DNA of 64,000 nucleotides. Origin: Symbiodinium natans. Taxonomy: Eukaryota > Sar > Dinophyceae > Suessiales > Symbiodiniaceae. The translations under genes were made by a program, and so were the position numbers. Of this stretch, positions 22,950-33,167 are shown one piece after another. The stretch lies in NCBI GenBank assembly GCA_905221605.1, contig CAJNDS010002171.1:324501-388500 (forward strand). The letters run 5' to 3'. The notes under the pieces were generated by a model that did no database searches, was not told the origin of the DNA, and worked only from the letters and a program-made list of their open reading frames with translations. Position 1 is the first letter of the stretch; each line of letters opens with the position of its first letter.

Positions 22950-23680
22950 AATGCGAATGAAGGCAGGGCAGAGCGGCTCCGGAATCAGAACTCCTAATTG
23001 CAGGGCCAGCCGAAAGAATAGTTTCCTCGCTGTTCAAGCCGTATACACGCATAAAGGACCAACCGCGAAACACGTCCGGAAAGCTTGCCCTTCACCAGGC
23101 CGCTGGATACTAACAGCAAAGGAATGTTCAGAACAAAGCCCGGCCGAGAAAGTGAACTGTCGTGTTTCTCTGACTCTGCCGCAACCCCGGTTCCCGGGGG
23201 TTCTCGAAAAACTTTTGTTCGGGCCCAGTGCCAGAACAAGTCCTGGGAGCGGGGGGTGTGAGAAAAAAAAGATCTGAAGATTAGCATGAAAGGAAGCTGG
23301 ACGGAGGAGCCACGCGGGGCATCAATATGCGCAACTGTGAATTGCTGCAAAGGAAATGCAGAGGAGCAAAACACATTTCACGGACAAGAAAAGAAACATG
23401 CGTCCCTTCTTCACTCGTTCTTCTCATGGGGCTGTTTAACTTGGTCCAGCCTCAGGTCCTTCTACTTCTACTACTACGGAGACCCATCGTTCAACCGTAA
23501 ACTGGGCTCAGACTTCAGGCCCTCCTTCATCCCCTGCCGTAAGGCCGAGGAGCGAAGAGGATCAGGGCAAAAGCCGCTGCGACCCAGAGCCCCTTCCAGT
23601 CAGGCGGGCACAGCTTCTGGCCTCCCTCACGCTGGGTTGCGACGACGAAGTTCCAGGAGTAGGATCGCATGTTATTGAAG
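22950..23680. other. Island with overlapping ORFs, no clear gene
   Basis: Non-repetitive sequence with frames of 90-130 codons on both strands. No domain is recognised and no strand is favoured. Confidence 0.3.
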
Positions 23681-23796
23681 CCTAGGTTGGCCAGTAACCT
23701 AGGCTTAAAACAGGGTGCCCTTTTTTTGCTTAAAGGGGTTTATAGGGGAACCTAGAGCCCCCCAAAAAGGGAATGAGGGCACTACTGGGCATCCCA
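23681..23796. mobile_element. Foldback element, family E (copy 2)
   Basis: The left end near TTGGCCAGTAACCTAGG and the right end GCACTACTGGGCATCCCAG are imperfect inverses. The internal GGGTGCCC and poly-T run match copies at 24510 and 32330. It overlaps the 3' end of the 23782-24252 frame. Confidence 0.5.
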
Positions 23797-24252
23797 GAAG
23801 CTCTTCGTCATCCGGTAAGAGCCCTGCTCCTCCTGCCTCTTTACCCATCCCACATGCAGCCGAAAGGTGTTGTCCCCATGTGCAGAGCCCTCGTCACTTG
23901 GAGTCACCTGCCGGCTGTGCGTTGGCTGAACGGCAGACGGAACTGAGATCTGCGAAGTCTGCGGACGCAGGGTCTTGGGATTGAGGTTGGGCGCGTTGGG
24001 CGTCGGATCTGGGCTGGCTGGGCGGAGCTCTGGCACCATGTGCGGGATGTCGGCGGAGGCTTGCGACATATTCCGGGATCGAATGGCCCTTACCTGCATG
24101 GGGTTGGAGAGTCTGCGCTCATGCGAGGCCAATAGACCCTGGATGAGCTGCTCAATCTGGGACATCACACGCTTGATACCCACGCCATCAGCTTCCTGGT
24201 AGTCGTCCATGGCTCGCCCAAGAATTTCTAGAAGCTGGCCTGCCAGACTCAA
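23782..24252 (-). CDS. Hypothetical protein, 156 codons
   Basis: A minus-strand frame whose N-terminal half looks like a helical domain (LAGQLLEILGRAMDDYQEAD, then IEQLIQGLLASHERRL). The C-terminal half is Pro/Ser/Thr-rich and probably disordered. The first codon as drawn is TTG and the frame is open upstream, so this is likely an exon or truncated gene with its true start elsewhere. The upstream side meets a telomere array at 24263, and the last codons lie in foldback element E2, which may have supplied the stop. I do not recognise the family. Confidence 0.4.
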   Translation of the reverse strand: MSLAGQLLEILGRAMDDYQEADGVGIKRVMSQIEQLIQGLLASHERRLSNPMQVRAIRSRNMSQASADIPHMVPELRPASPDPTPNAPNLNPKTLRPQTSQISVPSAVQPTHSRQVTPSDEGSAHGDNTFRLHVGWVKRQEEQGSYRMTKSFWDAQ

Positions 24253-24262
24253 GCCGCGCCCA

Positions 24263-24388
24263 GAGTTTAGGGTTCAGGGTTTAGGGTTTGGGGTTTAGGG
24301 TTTAGGGTTTAGGGTTTAGGGTTTAGGGTTTAGGGTTTAGGGTTTAGGGTTTAGGGTTTAGGGTTTAGGGTTTAGGGTTTAGGGTTTA
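24263..24388 (+). repeat. TTTAGGG array
   Basis: About 17 units, canonical apart from the first three. Confidence 0.9.
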
Positions 24389-24509
24389 CTGCTGAAACCT
24401 CGACATCCGTTGCTTTGAGCAGCTGCCCTTGGGCACAAGCGACACTTGCTGATGGTTCCCCCAAGCTGCCTGACGGTTCATGACCACAGTCACAACCCAA
24501 ACCGCTGGG

Positions 24510-24620
24510 ACTAGACCCGGGAGTCTTCTAGGAATAAAAAGGGTGCCCTTCTTGGTTGTAAGGGGATTCCAAGAGAACCCCAACCCTAAAGAAAGGAAAA
24601 AGGGCCTACTCCCGGTCCTA
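24510..24620. mobile_element. Foldback element, family E (copy 3)
   Basis: ACTAGACCCGGGAGTCTTCT at the left is mirrored by GGCCTACTCCCGGTCCTAGG at the right. AAAAAGGGTGCCCTT lies inside the left arm and AAAAAGGGCC inside the right. Confidence 0.65.
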
Positions 24621-25024
24621 GGGGAGGATCACAAAAGTAGAACCCCCAAATAGCAACCCTACACTACTGTGGGGTCGTTTTCAGGAGCCCTTAAGGGGAT
24701 CTACTTTTTGGATCCTCGCAGGGGTCCGGGAACCTAGTACCGAAACACTGCCACTGACACTTCCACTCTTCCTTTTTCGACGCGCCGTGCGCGCTGGGGA
24801 TCGGAGCACCGCAGAGTAGGGTTTGGGGTCTTGTGTTTAGGGCTTTTCGGGTTTCGGGTTAAGAGTTTGGGGGTAGGGTTTGGGGCCTTGTGTTTAGGAC
24901 TTTTCGGGTTACGGGTTTCGGGTGCTCCCTTTTGGGGCCAGAGCCCAGACCTCCTCCTCGAAGGCACTAGGGACCTCACTCACCGGGCCACAAAAAGGGT
25001 GGTTTTGGGACAGGCGGTGGTCCT

Positions 25025-25206
25025 TTTAGGGTTTATGTCTTAGGGCTTAGGGCTTAGGGCTTAGTTTAGGGTTTAGGGTTTAGGGTTTAGGGTTTAGGGT
25101 TTAGGGTTTGGGGTTTGGGGTTTGGGGTTTGGGGTTTGGGGTTTGGGGTTTGGGGTTTGGGGTTTGGGGTTTGGGGTTTAGGGTTTAGGGTTTAGGGTTT
25201 AGGGTT
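25025..25206 (+). repeat. TTTAGGG/GGGGTTT array
   Basis: About ten consecutive GGGGTTT units (25106-25178) are bounded by canonical units on both sides, with GGGCTTA units at the far left. Confidence 0.9.
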
Positions 25207-25349
25207 TTAATTTATCGCTAGCCCTACGTAAGCCCCGTACCAGCCTCCCCAAAACCACCGTCGGGGCCGGAGGATCTGCGCGCAGGGGCACACCCTGCAC
25301 AGACCCCCTATGGGTGACACAGATCAGGGCTGAAGCTGTAGGTTTCCGG

Positions 25350-25570
25350 TTTAAGGGCTTAGGGGCTTAGGGGCTTAGGGGTTTAGGGTTTAGGGTTTAG
25401 GGTTTAGGGTTTAGGGTTTAGGGCTTAGGGTTTAGGGTTTAGGGTTTCGGGTTTCGGGTTTCGGGTTTAGGGTTTAGGGTTTAGGGTTTAGGGTTTAGGG
25501 TTTAGGGTTTAGGGTTTAGGGTTTAGGGTTTAGGGTTTAGGGTTTAGGGTTTAGGGTTTAGGGTTTAGGT
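25350..25570 (+). repeat. TTTAGGG array
   Basis: GGGGCTTA octamers at the left, three TTCGGG units near 25450, then about 17 perfect units. Confidence 0.9.
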
Positions 25571-25984
25571 GGAACTTAATGAATAGGTCAGAGGCAGGGT
25601 TGAATGAGCATAGCCCAATTACGACATGGAGGTTTCGGCCTGCTTTCAAATGTTTGCACAGTCCAGGTACTGAGCCTCTTCTCACCGCAGCCCTAAGCCG
25701 ATTCCACTATCCACTCGCAGACAAGCCCAATACCGCCCCCAACGAAGGAAAACACATCCAAAACCCTCACCCGCCACAGTATCCTCAAATGAAATGAGAG
25801 GGCTATTTCCCGAACTAATCCTAAACCCTAAACCCTAAACCCTAAACCCTAAACCCTAAACCCTAAGGGGTATTGGGCTCTCTAGGGAACAGCAAAATGA
25901 TAGGAGCCCGAGATGTCAACGTCACAGCCGCACAGGCTTTGCTGAGACATCTGTGGACCACTCTCCACCTTGCTTCGGGAGGTG

Positions 25985-26107
25985 TTTTAGGGTTTAGGGT
26001 TGAGGGTTTAGGGTTTAGGGTTTAGGGTTTAGGGTTTAGGGTTTAGGGTTTAGGGTTTAGGGTTTAGGGTTTAGGGTTTAGGGTTTAGGGTTTAGGGTTT
26101 CGGGTTA
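25985..26107 (+). repeat. TTTAGGG array
   Basis: About 16 units with one TTGAGGG near 26000. Confidence 0.9.
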
Positions 26108-26529
26108 GATTGGGGCTAAAACTATTAAGGCTTTGTGGGGCTTTCGGGTTGGAAGATTTAGGGCCTTCGGACAGGGCTTTGGGGTTTAAGGGTTTAGGGT
26201 TTCTGACTTAGACCCACCGCACTTGCCAAGGTAGTTGCGGCCAATCCGCCAAATCTGGCGGGGACCAGGTGTGGGCGAGTCTCTGCAGCATCCTGCGTCA
26301 GGGTTCAGGGCTTCGGGTTCCGGATCGAGCTTCAGGCAGAGGGCCAAATCCTGCAAGCTCTAGAACCCTAAGCCCTCATTCTTCGACACCAACTGGCGGC
26401 ATGCCCCGATCCCCAAAACAACGGAGCCTCGTGCCCTAAACCCTAAACCCTAAACCCTGAACCCGGCCCATGGGGCATCTTTCCGACGACTTCTTTCGGG
26501 TCTCAAGTATCGGGCTTACGTTGGTGTCA

Positions 26530-27030
26530 TGATTATATTATATTAAACTATATTCTGTTCTTTTCTATTCTATTCTATTCTATTCTATTCGATTATGACA
26601 GCATATTGTATACAACAATGATATAATATAGAAAATATTGCATATGAAATACTTGAATACCATTATGTGTAACATTAATTGTACTATACATAGTATATCT
26701 AGAATTCTATACAGTATACCATAGAACGTTTGTATATGCTGTATCCACAACTTCATGTTATGCAAAATGTAACATTACACGTACAGAACTTTCTATCTAA
26801 CGTTCTACATATAAAACACCAATGCATTGTATAGAAAGATGTATTATATACAAGCTATCTTGCCGAATACCATGTACCATGTGTTGTGCCCTATAATATT
26901 ACAGATAAGGAAATAAGAAAAACAAACGAATATATACATATATATGTATGTACACATACATGTAGAAACATATATGTAAATATTATATATATATATATGT
27001 ATGTGTACATACATACATACATATATACGT
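26530..27030. other. AT-rich island with ATAC/ATAT microsatellites
   Basis: Strikingly AT-rich against its neighbours, with (TTCTA)n at 26558-26590 and (ATACAT)n/(TA)n at 26930-27030. No gene was seen. The base composition differs enough to suggest a separate origin, such as organelle-derived or other inserted DNA, but nothing identifies it. Confidence 0.55.
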
Positions 27031-27674
27031 ATCAGGGTTTAGGGTTTGAGGGTTTCGGTCTTAGGGTTGCAGGGTTTAGGGGTTTATGGTTTTGGGGGTT
27101 TTGGGTTTGGGGTTTAAGGATTTAGGGTTTTACGGTTTAGGCACGGTTTCCGGGCTTTAGGTCTTTAGGACTTTAGGGCTTTAGGGTTCAGGGTCTCGGG
27201 ATTGCGTGAACCGTTCGGGCACTGAACTCCTCATATGAGCCTTGGACCGCACAACCCTAAACCCTAAACACTAAACCCTAAACCCTAAACCCTAAATAAA
27301 CCCTAAACCCTAAACCGCTCAAACAGACCTGCTGGAAACGGCAAACGCATGGCAACCTGTTACTGTTTCCTATATGACAACCTGCTTCCTGTTTTGCAGT
27401 CTGCACCCCAACCCGCCCCCAAACTCCCTCCCCCCCCACCCCCGGCAAGGCACCCTCAACCCTAAACTTCCCTAATCTCTACACCCTGAACCCTAAACCC
27501 TAAACCCTAAACCCGAAACCCCTAAACCCTGAACCCCTAACCCTGAACCCTAAGCCTGAACCCCAAAGCCCTGAACCGCCATCCCTAGAAGAGGCCTCCT
27601 CAGAGCGGTGGGTACCTGTAGCGCTCCTCAGACCTCCGTGGGGGCGACAGGACAGGGCCAAACGAGAGGGTCTC

Positions 27675-27810
27675 AGGGCTTGGGGTTTAGGGTTTAGGGT
27701 TGAGGGTTTAGGGTTTAGGGTTGAGGGCTCAGGGCTTGGGGTTGAGCGTTGAAGGTTTAGGGTTTAAGGTTGAGGGTTGAGGGTTTAGGGTTCAAGGTTC
27801 GGGGTTCAGG
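27675..27810 (+). repeat. TTTAGGG/TTGAGGG array
   Basis: Mixed units with TTGAGGG and TTCAAGG variants. The related C-strand partner is at 27923-28030. Confidence 0.8.
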
Positions 27811-28109
27811 GCTCTGGGGCTTCAGGGCTTCAGGGCTAGAGCTCAAGTCACATCCCAGAAAGCCCACTTCAAAACAGGGGCGGGGCGTAAAGGGCTTGGT
27901 CATGATCTCCGATGAAAGAATTCAACCCTAAACCCTAAGCCCTGCACCCTGAACCCTGAACCTTAACCCCAAACCCTAAACCCTCAACCCTAAACCCTAA
28001 GCCCTAAACCCTAAACCCTAAACCGTAACCCTAGGCCCTAAACGCTAAGCCCTAAAGCCGTAAAGGAGCCCGTGGCTCGACTTATGCCCCCAAGACCCCG
28101 AAATCAAGA

Positions 28110-28230
28110 GATTGAGTTTTGGCATACATCTCTTAAAGATTGAGTTCTGGCATACATCTCTTAAGGAGTGAGTTTTGGCATGCATCTCTTAAAGATTGAG
28201 TTTTGGCATACATCTCTGAAGATCTCAAGT
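28110..28230. repeat. 28-bp tandem repeat
   Basis: Four copies of a 28-bp unit containing TTTTGGCATACATCTCTTA, 2-4 mismatches apart. It lies just downstream (minus sense) of the zinc-ribbon ORF, within a minus frame of 63 codons at 28133-28324 that would encode repeated CQNS-type peptides. Confidence 0.8.
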
Positions 28231-28295
28231 TTGGCCGCTCCCATGTCTTTGAACTTCTGAGTCCTGAGCCTTCTTCTTCTTCTTGTCCTCCTCCA

Positions 28296-28685
28296 TCATG
28301 AGCGTGTGAACTTTCGATCAGCACTCTTCCTGGCGCCGGCCTGGACCAGCTTCAACAGGAACTCGCCCTCCCCTTGTGGGATCTTCTTGCCTTTGGAAGC
28401 CAAGCCACAGCCTTTGGCCTTGCACTTCGTTGCCCGAAAGTTCGAGCAGCCAAGAAAGAACTTGCCATCGTTGGGACCATCTGGCTTCCAACAAAGGACG
28501 CCTTCACATGAGGGCACCGGGCATTTCATCCCAGTATCATTCCCAAGGCCCACTTTCAGCTTCTTGGGCAACGGCTCACCCTCTTGCTTCACAGCCATGG
28601 ACAGGCTCTGGCGTAACAGCCCAAGCAGATCCTTCACTTGCGCCCAAGCCATGTCGGGCGTGCCATACATGCATGCCAGACTCAA
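28296..28685 (-). CDS. Small zinc-ribbon protein or exon
   Basis: A 129-codon minus frame. Residues about 54-92 carry CPVPSCEGVLCW, then GKFFLGCSNF and TKCKAKGC. This four-cysteine pattern with the F-x-G-C-S-x-F turn resembles the C-terminal zinc ribbons of type I DNA topoisomerases (zf-C4_Topoisom) or GRF-type zinc fingers, which bind single-stranded nucleic acid. A basic patch (KKLK) precedes it and a Lys-rich tail follows. At 129 residues it is far too short for a topoisomerase, so it would be a stand-alone ribbon, an exon or a fragment. Both flanks are repeats: a 28-bp tandem array downstream and a telomere array 7 bp upstream. A plus-strand frame of similar length overlaps but has no such pattern. 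Confidence 0.5.
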   Translation of the reverse strand: MSLACMYGTPDMAWAQVKDLLGLLRQSLSMAVKQEGEPLPKKLKVGLGNDTGMKCPVPSCEGVLCWKPDGPNDGKFFLGCSNFRATKCKAKGCGLASKGKKIPQGEGEFLLKLVQAGARKSADRKFTRS

Positions 28686-28691
28686 TGCACA

Positions 28692-28945
28692 GGGTTTAGG
28701 GTTTCGGGTGTAGGGTTCAGGGTGCAGGGCTTAGGGTTTAGGGTTTAGGGTTTAGGGTTAGTGTTTAGGGTTTTTGGTTTAGGGTTTAAGGTTTAGGGTT
28801 TAGGGTTTAGGGTTTAGGGTTTAGGGTTTTTTTTTAGGGTTTAGGGTTTGGGGCCTAGGGTTTAGGGTTTAGGGTGTAGGGTTTAGGGTTTAGGGTTTAG
28901 GGTTTTTTAGGGTTTAGGGCTCGGGGCTCAGGGTTAAGGGTTTCG
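28692..28945 (+). repeat. TTTAGGG array
   Basis: Canonical units with several GTGTAGGG variants and TTTTTTAGGG expansions near 28826 and 28910. Confidence 0.9.
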
Positions 28946-29257
28946 GGTGGCCCCCTGTATATGTAGTGCTGGGCATTCTGGGCGCCACAATCATCCTGAG
29001 CAACTCGGAGCATCCGACAAGCCTCATCGGGTGTTAGCCTAGGTTTAGGGCTTTAGGTTCCAGGGCTTCGGGTTTAGGATTTAGGGTCTAGGGTTTAGGG
29101 TTTAGGGTTTAGGGTCTAGGGTTTAGGGTCTAGGGTTTAGGGCTCCAAGGATTCTGAACCCTGAGCCCTCAACCCGAAGCTTAGCCCGGGACTCGAAATC
29201 CGGCGTGGGCAGGTCCTCCAGCCGATCGCGCTGAGATGCCTGGTGGGCTCTTGGCTT

Positions 29258-29412
29258 ACTAGTTTTGGGTTTGGGGTTTAGGGTTTAGGGTTTTAGGGCT
29301 TAGGGTTTAGGGTTTAGGGTTGAGGGTTTAGGGTTTAGCGTTTAGGATTTAGAGTTTAGGGTTTAGGGTTTGGGGTTTGGGGTTTGGGGTTTGGGGTTTG
29401 GGGTTTAAGGGT
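29258..29412 (+). repeat. TTTAGGG/GGGGTTT array
   Basis: Mixed units at the left; a block of about six GGGGTTT units at 29368-29408. Confidence 0.85.
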
Positions 29413-30072
29413 TGGGGCCGTCAGGGCCACACAGCCCCTGAACCCTAAACCACCGACTAGCTTGGCCCTCGAAACCTCCGAAAAAGTCCAAGATCTGATC
29501 CTCTTAAGCCCAGAAGCAGAGATCCGAGATATCCGAAAGTAGTTCTACTCAGCTAGCCCAGCCCCACAGTTCAACACCCTGGGCCCTGAGCCCCAGAACC
29601 CTAAACCCTAAACTTCGCAAGTCCTAAACCTTAAACTTAAAAACCAACAGCTTTGACGCAAAGCCCTAAATCCTAAACCCTAAATCCTAAACCCTAATTC
29701 TAAACCCTAAATCCTAAACCCTAAACTTTGGCATTGAAACAAAGCCTTCGGACCGAGCTTCCCAAGCGCCGGCGTTGGGGTGCGTCGGGGTGACCGGCTC
29801 GGACGCCGAATCGCGAGCTTGTCCACGCCTGGGACCCCATAGCCAGCAGCCCTCAGTACCCTTAACTCCTTAACCTCTAACCCTAAACCCTAAACCCTAA
29901 CCCTAAACCCTAGACCCTACCTCCTTACACCCGAAACCCTCATACCCCGAGGCATGTGCGGCTTTGCTGTTATTGTTTTATGTGTTCTTTTTTTTTTTTT
30001 TTGGGGGGGGGGGGGAAGATTTGGCATTTAGGCTCTTCTAGGATCAGCATCCCGGCTTCAGGCATCCCATGG

Positions 30073-30330
30073 GGTCTAGGGTTTAGGGGTCTAGGGTTTA
30101 GGATTTAGGGTTAGAGGTTTAGGGTTTAGGGTTTAGGGTTTAGGGTTTAGGGTTTAGGGTTTAGGGTTTAGGGTTTAGGGTTTAGGGTTTAGGGTTTAGG
30201 GTTTAGGGTTTAGGGTTAGAGGTTTAGGGTGTAGGGTTTAGGGTTTAGGGTTAGAGGTTTAGGGGTTTAGGGGTTTAGGGTTTCGGGTTAGGGGTTTAGG
30301 GGATTAGGGTTTAAGGATTTAAGGGTTTTA
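30073..30330 (+). repeat. TTTAGGG array
   Basis: A perfect core at 30119-30215 with octamer and TTAGAGG variants around it. A poly-T/poly-G tract precedes it at 29988-30015. Confidence 0.9.
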
Positions 30331-30612
30331 CAGCAACCCTGAACTGAAGCATTTTCCAGGCCACCCACTATTGGGCATCTAATGCCACAGCGATTCGGAG
30401 GAGTCTAACCCTAAGCAATAAACCCTAAACCCTAAACCCTAAACCCTAAACCTCCAAGTTCCTTGGCTTTAGGGTTTCGGTTGTCCAGGGGGAAAGCCAC
30501 CTCGGGGGCTTTCAGAACGGGGGCCGCCTGTATTTAGGGTTTAGGGTTTAGGGTTTAGGGTTTAGGGTTCAGAGTTCAGAGTTCAGGGTTCAGGGTTTAG
30601 GGTTTAGGGTTC

Positions 30613-30660
30613 TATTTGCTTAAGAAACCCCCCCAAAAAACACAGCATCGTTCTTAAAAG
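30613..30660. mobile_element. Half of a family C foldback element
   Basis: TTTGCTTAAGAAACCCCCCC directly follows a telomere array that ends at 30612. No complementary right end was found before the next element, so this looks like a truncated copy. Confidence 0.35.
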
Positions 30661-30666
30661 GGTATT

Positions 30667-30770
30667 CTTACTGTTGGCGAGAAGGGAATGGGGCAATGAG
30701 GCACCCTATATGAGCGCATAACATCCCTTTGAGGGATTATATAGGGCATTTCATGCTAACCAACAGTAAG
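30667..30770. mobile_element. Foldback element with CTTACTGTTGG ends
   Basis: CTTACTGTTGG at 30667 is mirrored by CCAACAGTAAG at 30760-30770. The interior has GGGAATG and TATATAGGG motifs in common with the family D elements. Confidence 0.6.
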
Positions 30771-30850
30771 TAACCCCAACCCCTACAGTAAACCCTAAAC
30801 CCTAAACCCTAAACTCTAAACAGGGCAATATAGGGATGACGGACCATGGT

Positions 30851-31128
30851 TTCGGGTTTAGGGTTTAGGGTTTAGGGTTTAGGGTTTAGGGTTTAGGGTT
30901 TAGGGTTTAGGGTTTAGGGTTTAGGGTTTAGGGTTTAGGGTTTAGGGTTTAGGGTTTAGGGTTTAGGGTTTAGGGTTTAGGGTTTAGGGTTTTTAGGGTT
31001 TAGGGTTTAGGGTTTAGGGTTTAGGGTTTAGGGTTTAGGGTTTAGGGTTTAGGGTTTAGGGTTTAGGGTTTAGGGTTTAGGGTTTAGGGTTTAGGGTTTA
31101 GGGTTTAGGGTTTAGGGTTTAGGGTTTA
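30851..31128 (+). repeat. Longest canonical TTTAGGG array
   Basis: About 39 units, essentially all perfect, with one inserted TTTT near 30993. It is the least diverged long array in the window, so probably the most recently made or homogenised. Confidence 0.95.
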
Positions 31129-31365
31129 CACCGATTTCGGCGGTTCCAACCCAATTTCATCTGGCTCTGAACACTCAACCCTAAACCCTAAACCCGAAAC
31201 CCTCTAGGAGAGCCAGGTTTGGTCCCTGCCACTTTGCATCCTGCCCTCTCCGTGAAACACGGCTTAGGGTTTAGGATGGGTGGGTTTGCGGTTTCAGGGT
31301 TTTGGGCTCGGGGTTTAGGGTTTAGGGTTTAGGGTTTGGGGTTCGGGGTTTAGGGTTTAGGGCTC

Positions 31366-31524
31366 AGGGCTTCCGGGCGCTTCCGGGCGCTTCAGGGCTT
31401 CAGGGCTTCAGGGCTTCAGGGCTTCAGGGCTTCAGGGCTTCAGGGCTTCAGGGCTTCAGGGCTTCAGGGCTTCAGGGCTTCAGGGCTTCAGGGCTTCAGG
31501 GCTTCAGGGCTTCAGGGCTTCAGG
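31366..31524 (+). repeat. CAGGGCTT octamer array
   Basis: About 17 consecutive identical octamers (31387-31523), preceded by two GGGCGCTTCC units and canonical telomere units. The octamer looks like a telomere-unit variant amplified in place. Confidence 0.9.
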
Positions 31525-31699
31525 GGTTTGGGTTTCACGCAGCATGATGCGCACTCTTGTGTGCCACCAAAGCCTTTCTCAATGGGGGGCCCAAGATGCC
31601 TGTCGTTCTGCCGTTGATTCCACAGTAACCTTGGTGGGCAGGCTGCCTCCTAGTGGTGATCCTGCACTTGGCCTTGATATCCCCCTGAACGCTAAACCC

Positions 31700-32197
31700 T
31701 AAACCCTAAACTTGCAAGCAGTGCACGAAGTGTTGCGAGGAGCCAGATACTTCTTGCCCGTCCGTGGGACATCAGAACTTCAGAACCACAATGTCGCGAC
31801 GAGCGTCCAGTACTTGCGGACGCCCTCCGCGGCCTTTCTTACGAGCCATTGGGGAGCCTGCACAGAACGGTCAAGCATACGTGGAACGCATGCGGAAGCT
31901 TTAAGGGTGCGTTTGCTTGCACATTGCCTGCGTGGTGCAGCAGCAACAACAGGACCTCTGAGAAGCAAATCAAGACCCATCATGACACGATCTTGATCTC
32001 CGGTATAATTATAAGAAATGATCCCATAGGGCCCCTTCGTAAGTATACTACACTAACCCCGAAAACCCTATTCCAATTTATTCAGGCCCCTAGAGTACAC
32101 CAACAGCCATCCCAGCCTCGTAGCCATCCCTGTGAGCACGAATCATCTCAACCAACTTGTCCGCGTAGCCTTGCGGAGTAATCAACACCAGTGACTC
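31700..32197. other. Island with overlapping ORFs, no clear gene
   Basis: Frames on both strands (plus 31712-31996 and 31849-32181; minus 31780-31983) overlap without any recognised domain. The stretch 31995-32095 has TATAATTATAA/TAAGTATAC motifs like those near 37868 and may be another foldback relic. Confidence 0.3.
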
Positions 32198-32325
32198 CAA
32201 TATGTTGGGTACTGCCCCCATACAGTAACAGTCTATAATAGGGCTATTCTTAAGGGCCTAATATGTCCATATTATTAAGATTATCCAACTGTTACTGAGT
32301 GGGGGCAGCACCCAACCAATATGCC
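32198..32325. mobile_element. Foldback element, family F
   Basis: TATGTTGGGTACTGCCCCCA and CAGTAACAGT at the left are mirrored by ACTGTTACTG and TGGGGGCAGCACCCAACC at the right, arms about 32 bp. It ends a few bases before family E copy 4. Confidence 0.7.
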
Positions 32326-32329
32326 TTAC

Positions 32330-32439
32330 TAGACCTGGGAGTAGCCTAGGAACAAAAAGGGTGCCCTTTTTGGTTTCAAGGGGATTATAGGGGGGCCCAA
32401 CCCTAAAAAAGGAAACAAGGGCCTAATTACTCCCGATCC
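32330..32439. mobile_element. Foldback element, family E (copy 4)
   Basis: ACTAGACCTGGGAGTAGCCT at the left is mirrored by GGCCTAATTACTCCCGATCC at the right. The internal AAAAAGGGTGCCCTTTTTGG matches copy 3 at 24510 almost exactly. Confidence 0.65.
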
Positions 32440-32706
32440 GAGCTTAAATCGAGAGGCATGCTTCTTCTGAACGAAGGCCATTTCTAAGGGTGAAGGGTGA
32501 AAGGTTGGGGTTTGGGGTCTTAAGCCCGTTTCAGCAGCTCGTCGTTGTATGCCTGTAACCGAGACTGGACAGGGACTGACATGGGATCTCTACTATGAAG
32601 GGCACTCATACCTATTCCCGCAACCCGATAGGACTCACATGGCGTCTCTTCTGGGAGGGCCTGTTCGCAAGGGCTTCTTCCAATCAAAAGTCATTAACTC
32701 CATACC

Positions 32707-32799
32707 TAGTTCATGGTTGGGCATGAAAACTTGAGTTCATATTCCTTATTGAGTTTAAGTACCCTTCTACATGCAAAATGTTACCCCACTATGACATAG
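32707..32799. mobile_element. Short dispersed element, family G (copy 1)
   Basis: About 93 bp from TAGTTCATGGTTGGGCATG through TTCCTTATTGAGTTTAAGTA to CCCACTATGACATAG. Copies at 42462 and 45724 share the same order of motifs. The ends are only weakly inverted. Confidence 0.65.
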
Positions 32800-32977
32800 A
32801 TACCTGTGAACCCGACCCGCGCACGCCACTGGCTTGCTTGCTACCCTAAGCCCCAAACCCTAAACCCTAAACCCTAAACCCCAAACCCTAAACCCTAAAC
32901 CCTAAGCCATGGCCGAGCCACGCAAGTCCACCTCGTCCAAAAGCGTCAAGGATGCACCCTCTCTGCCTGCCCAGGGG

Positions 32978-33167
32978 TACTTGGAGGTTCAGGGTACTTA
33001 AGAACCAAACCCTAAACCCTAAACGCTAACCCTAAACCCTAAACCCTAAACCCATGATAAGTGTAGTTATAACCCACATATAAGCCCCTTAAGTACCTCA
33101 GCAGGGTTCGAATTGGGTTATACGTACAGTTGTAAGTGGGTCACTAAGTACCATGAACCTCCAAGTA
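32978..33167. mobile_element. Family B foldback element split by telomere repeats
   Basis: The ends TACTTGGAGGTTCAGGGTAC and GTACCATGAACCTCCAAGTA are inverted. Just inside the left end, after AACCA, a CCCTAAA array (33008-33053) interrupts the element; the family interior (GTAGTTATAACCC) then resumes. Intact copy 3 at 33698 has no repeats at this point. Confidence 0.75.
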
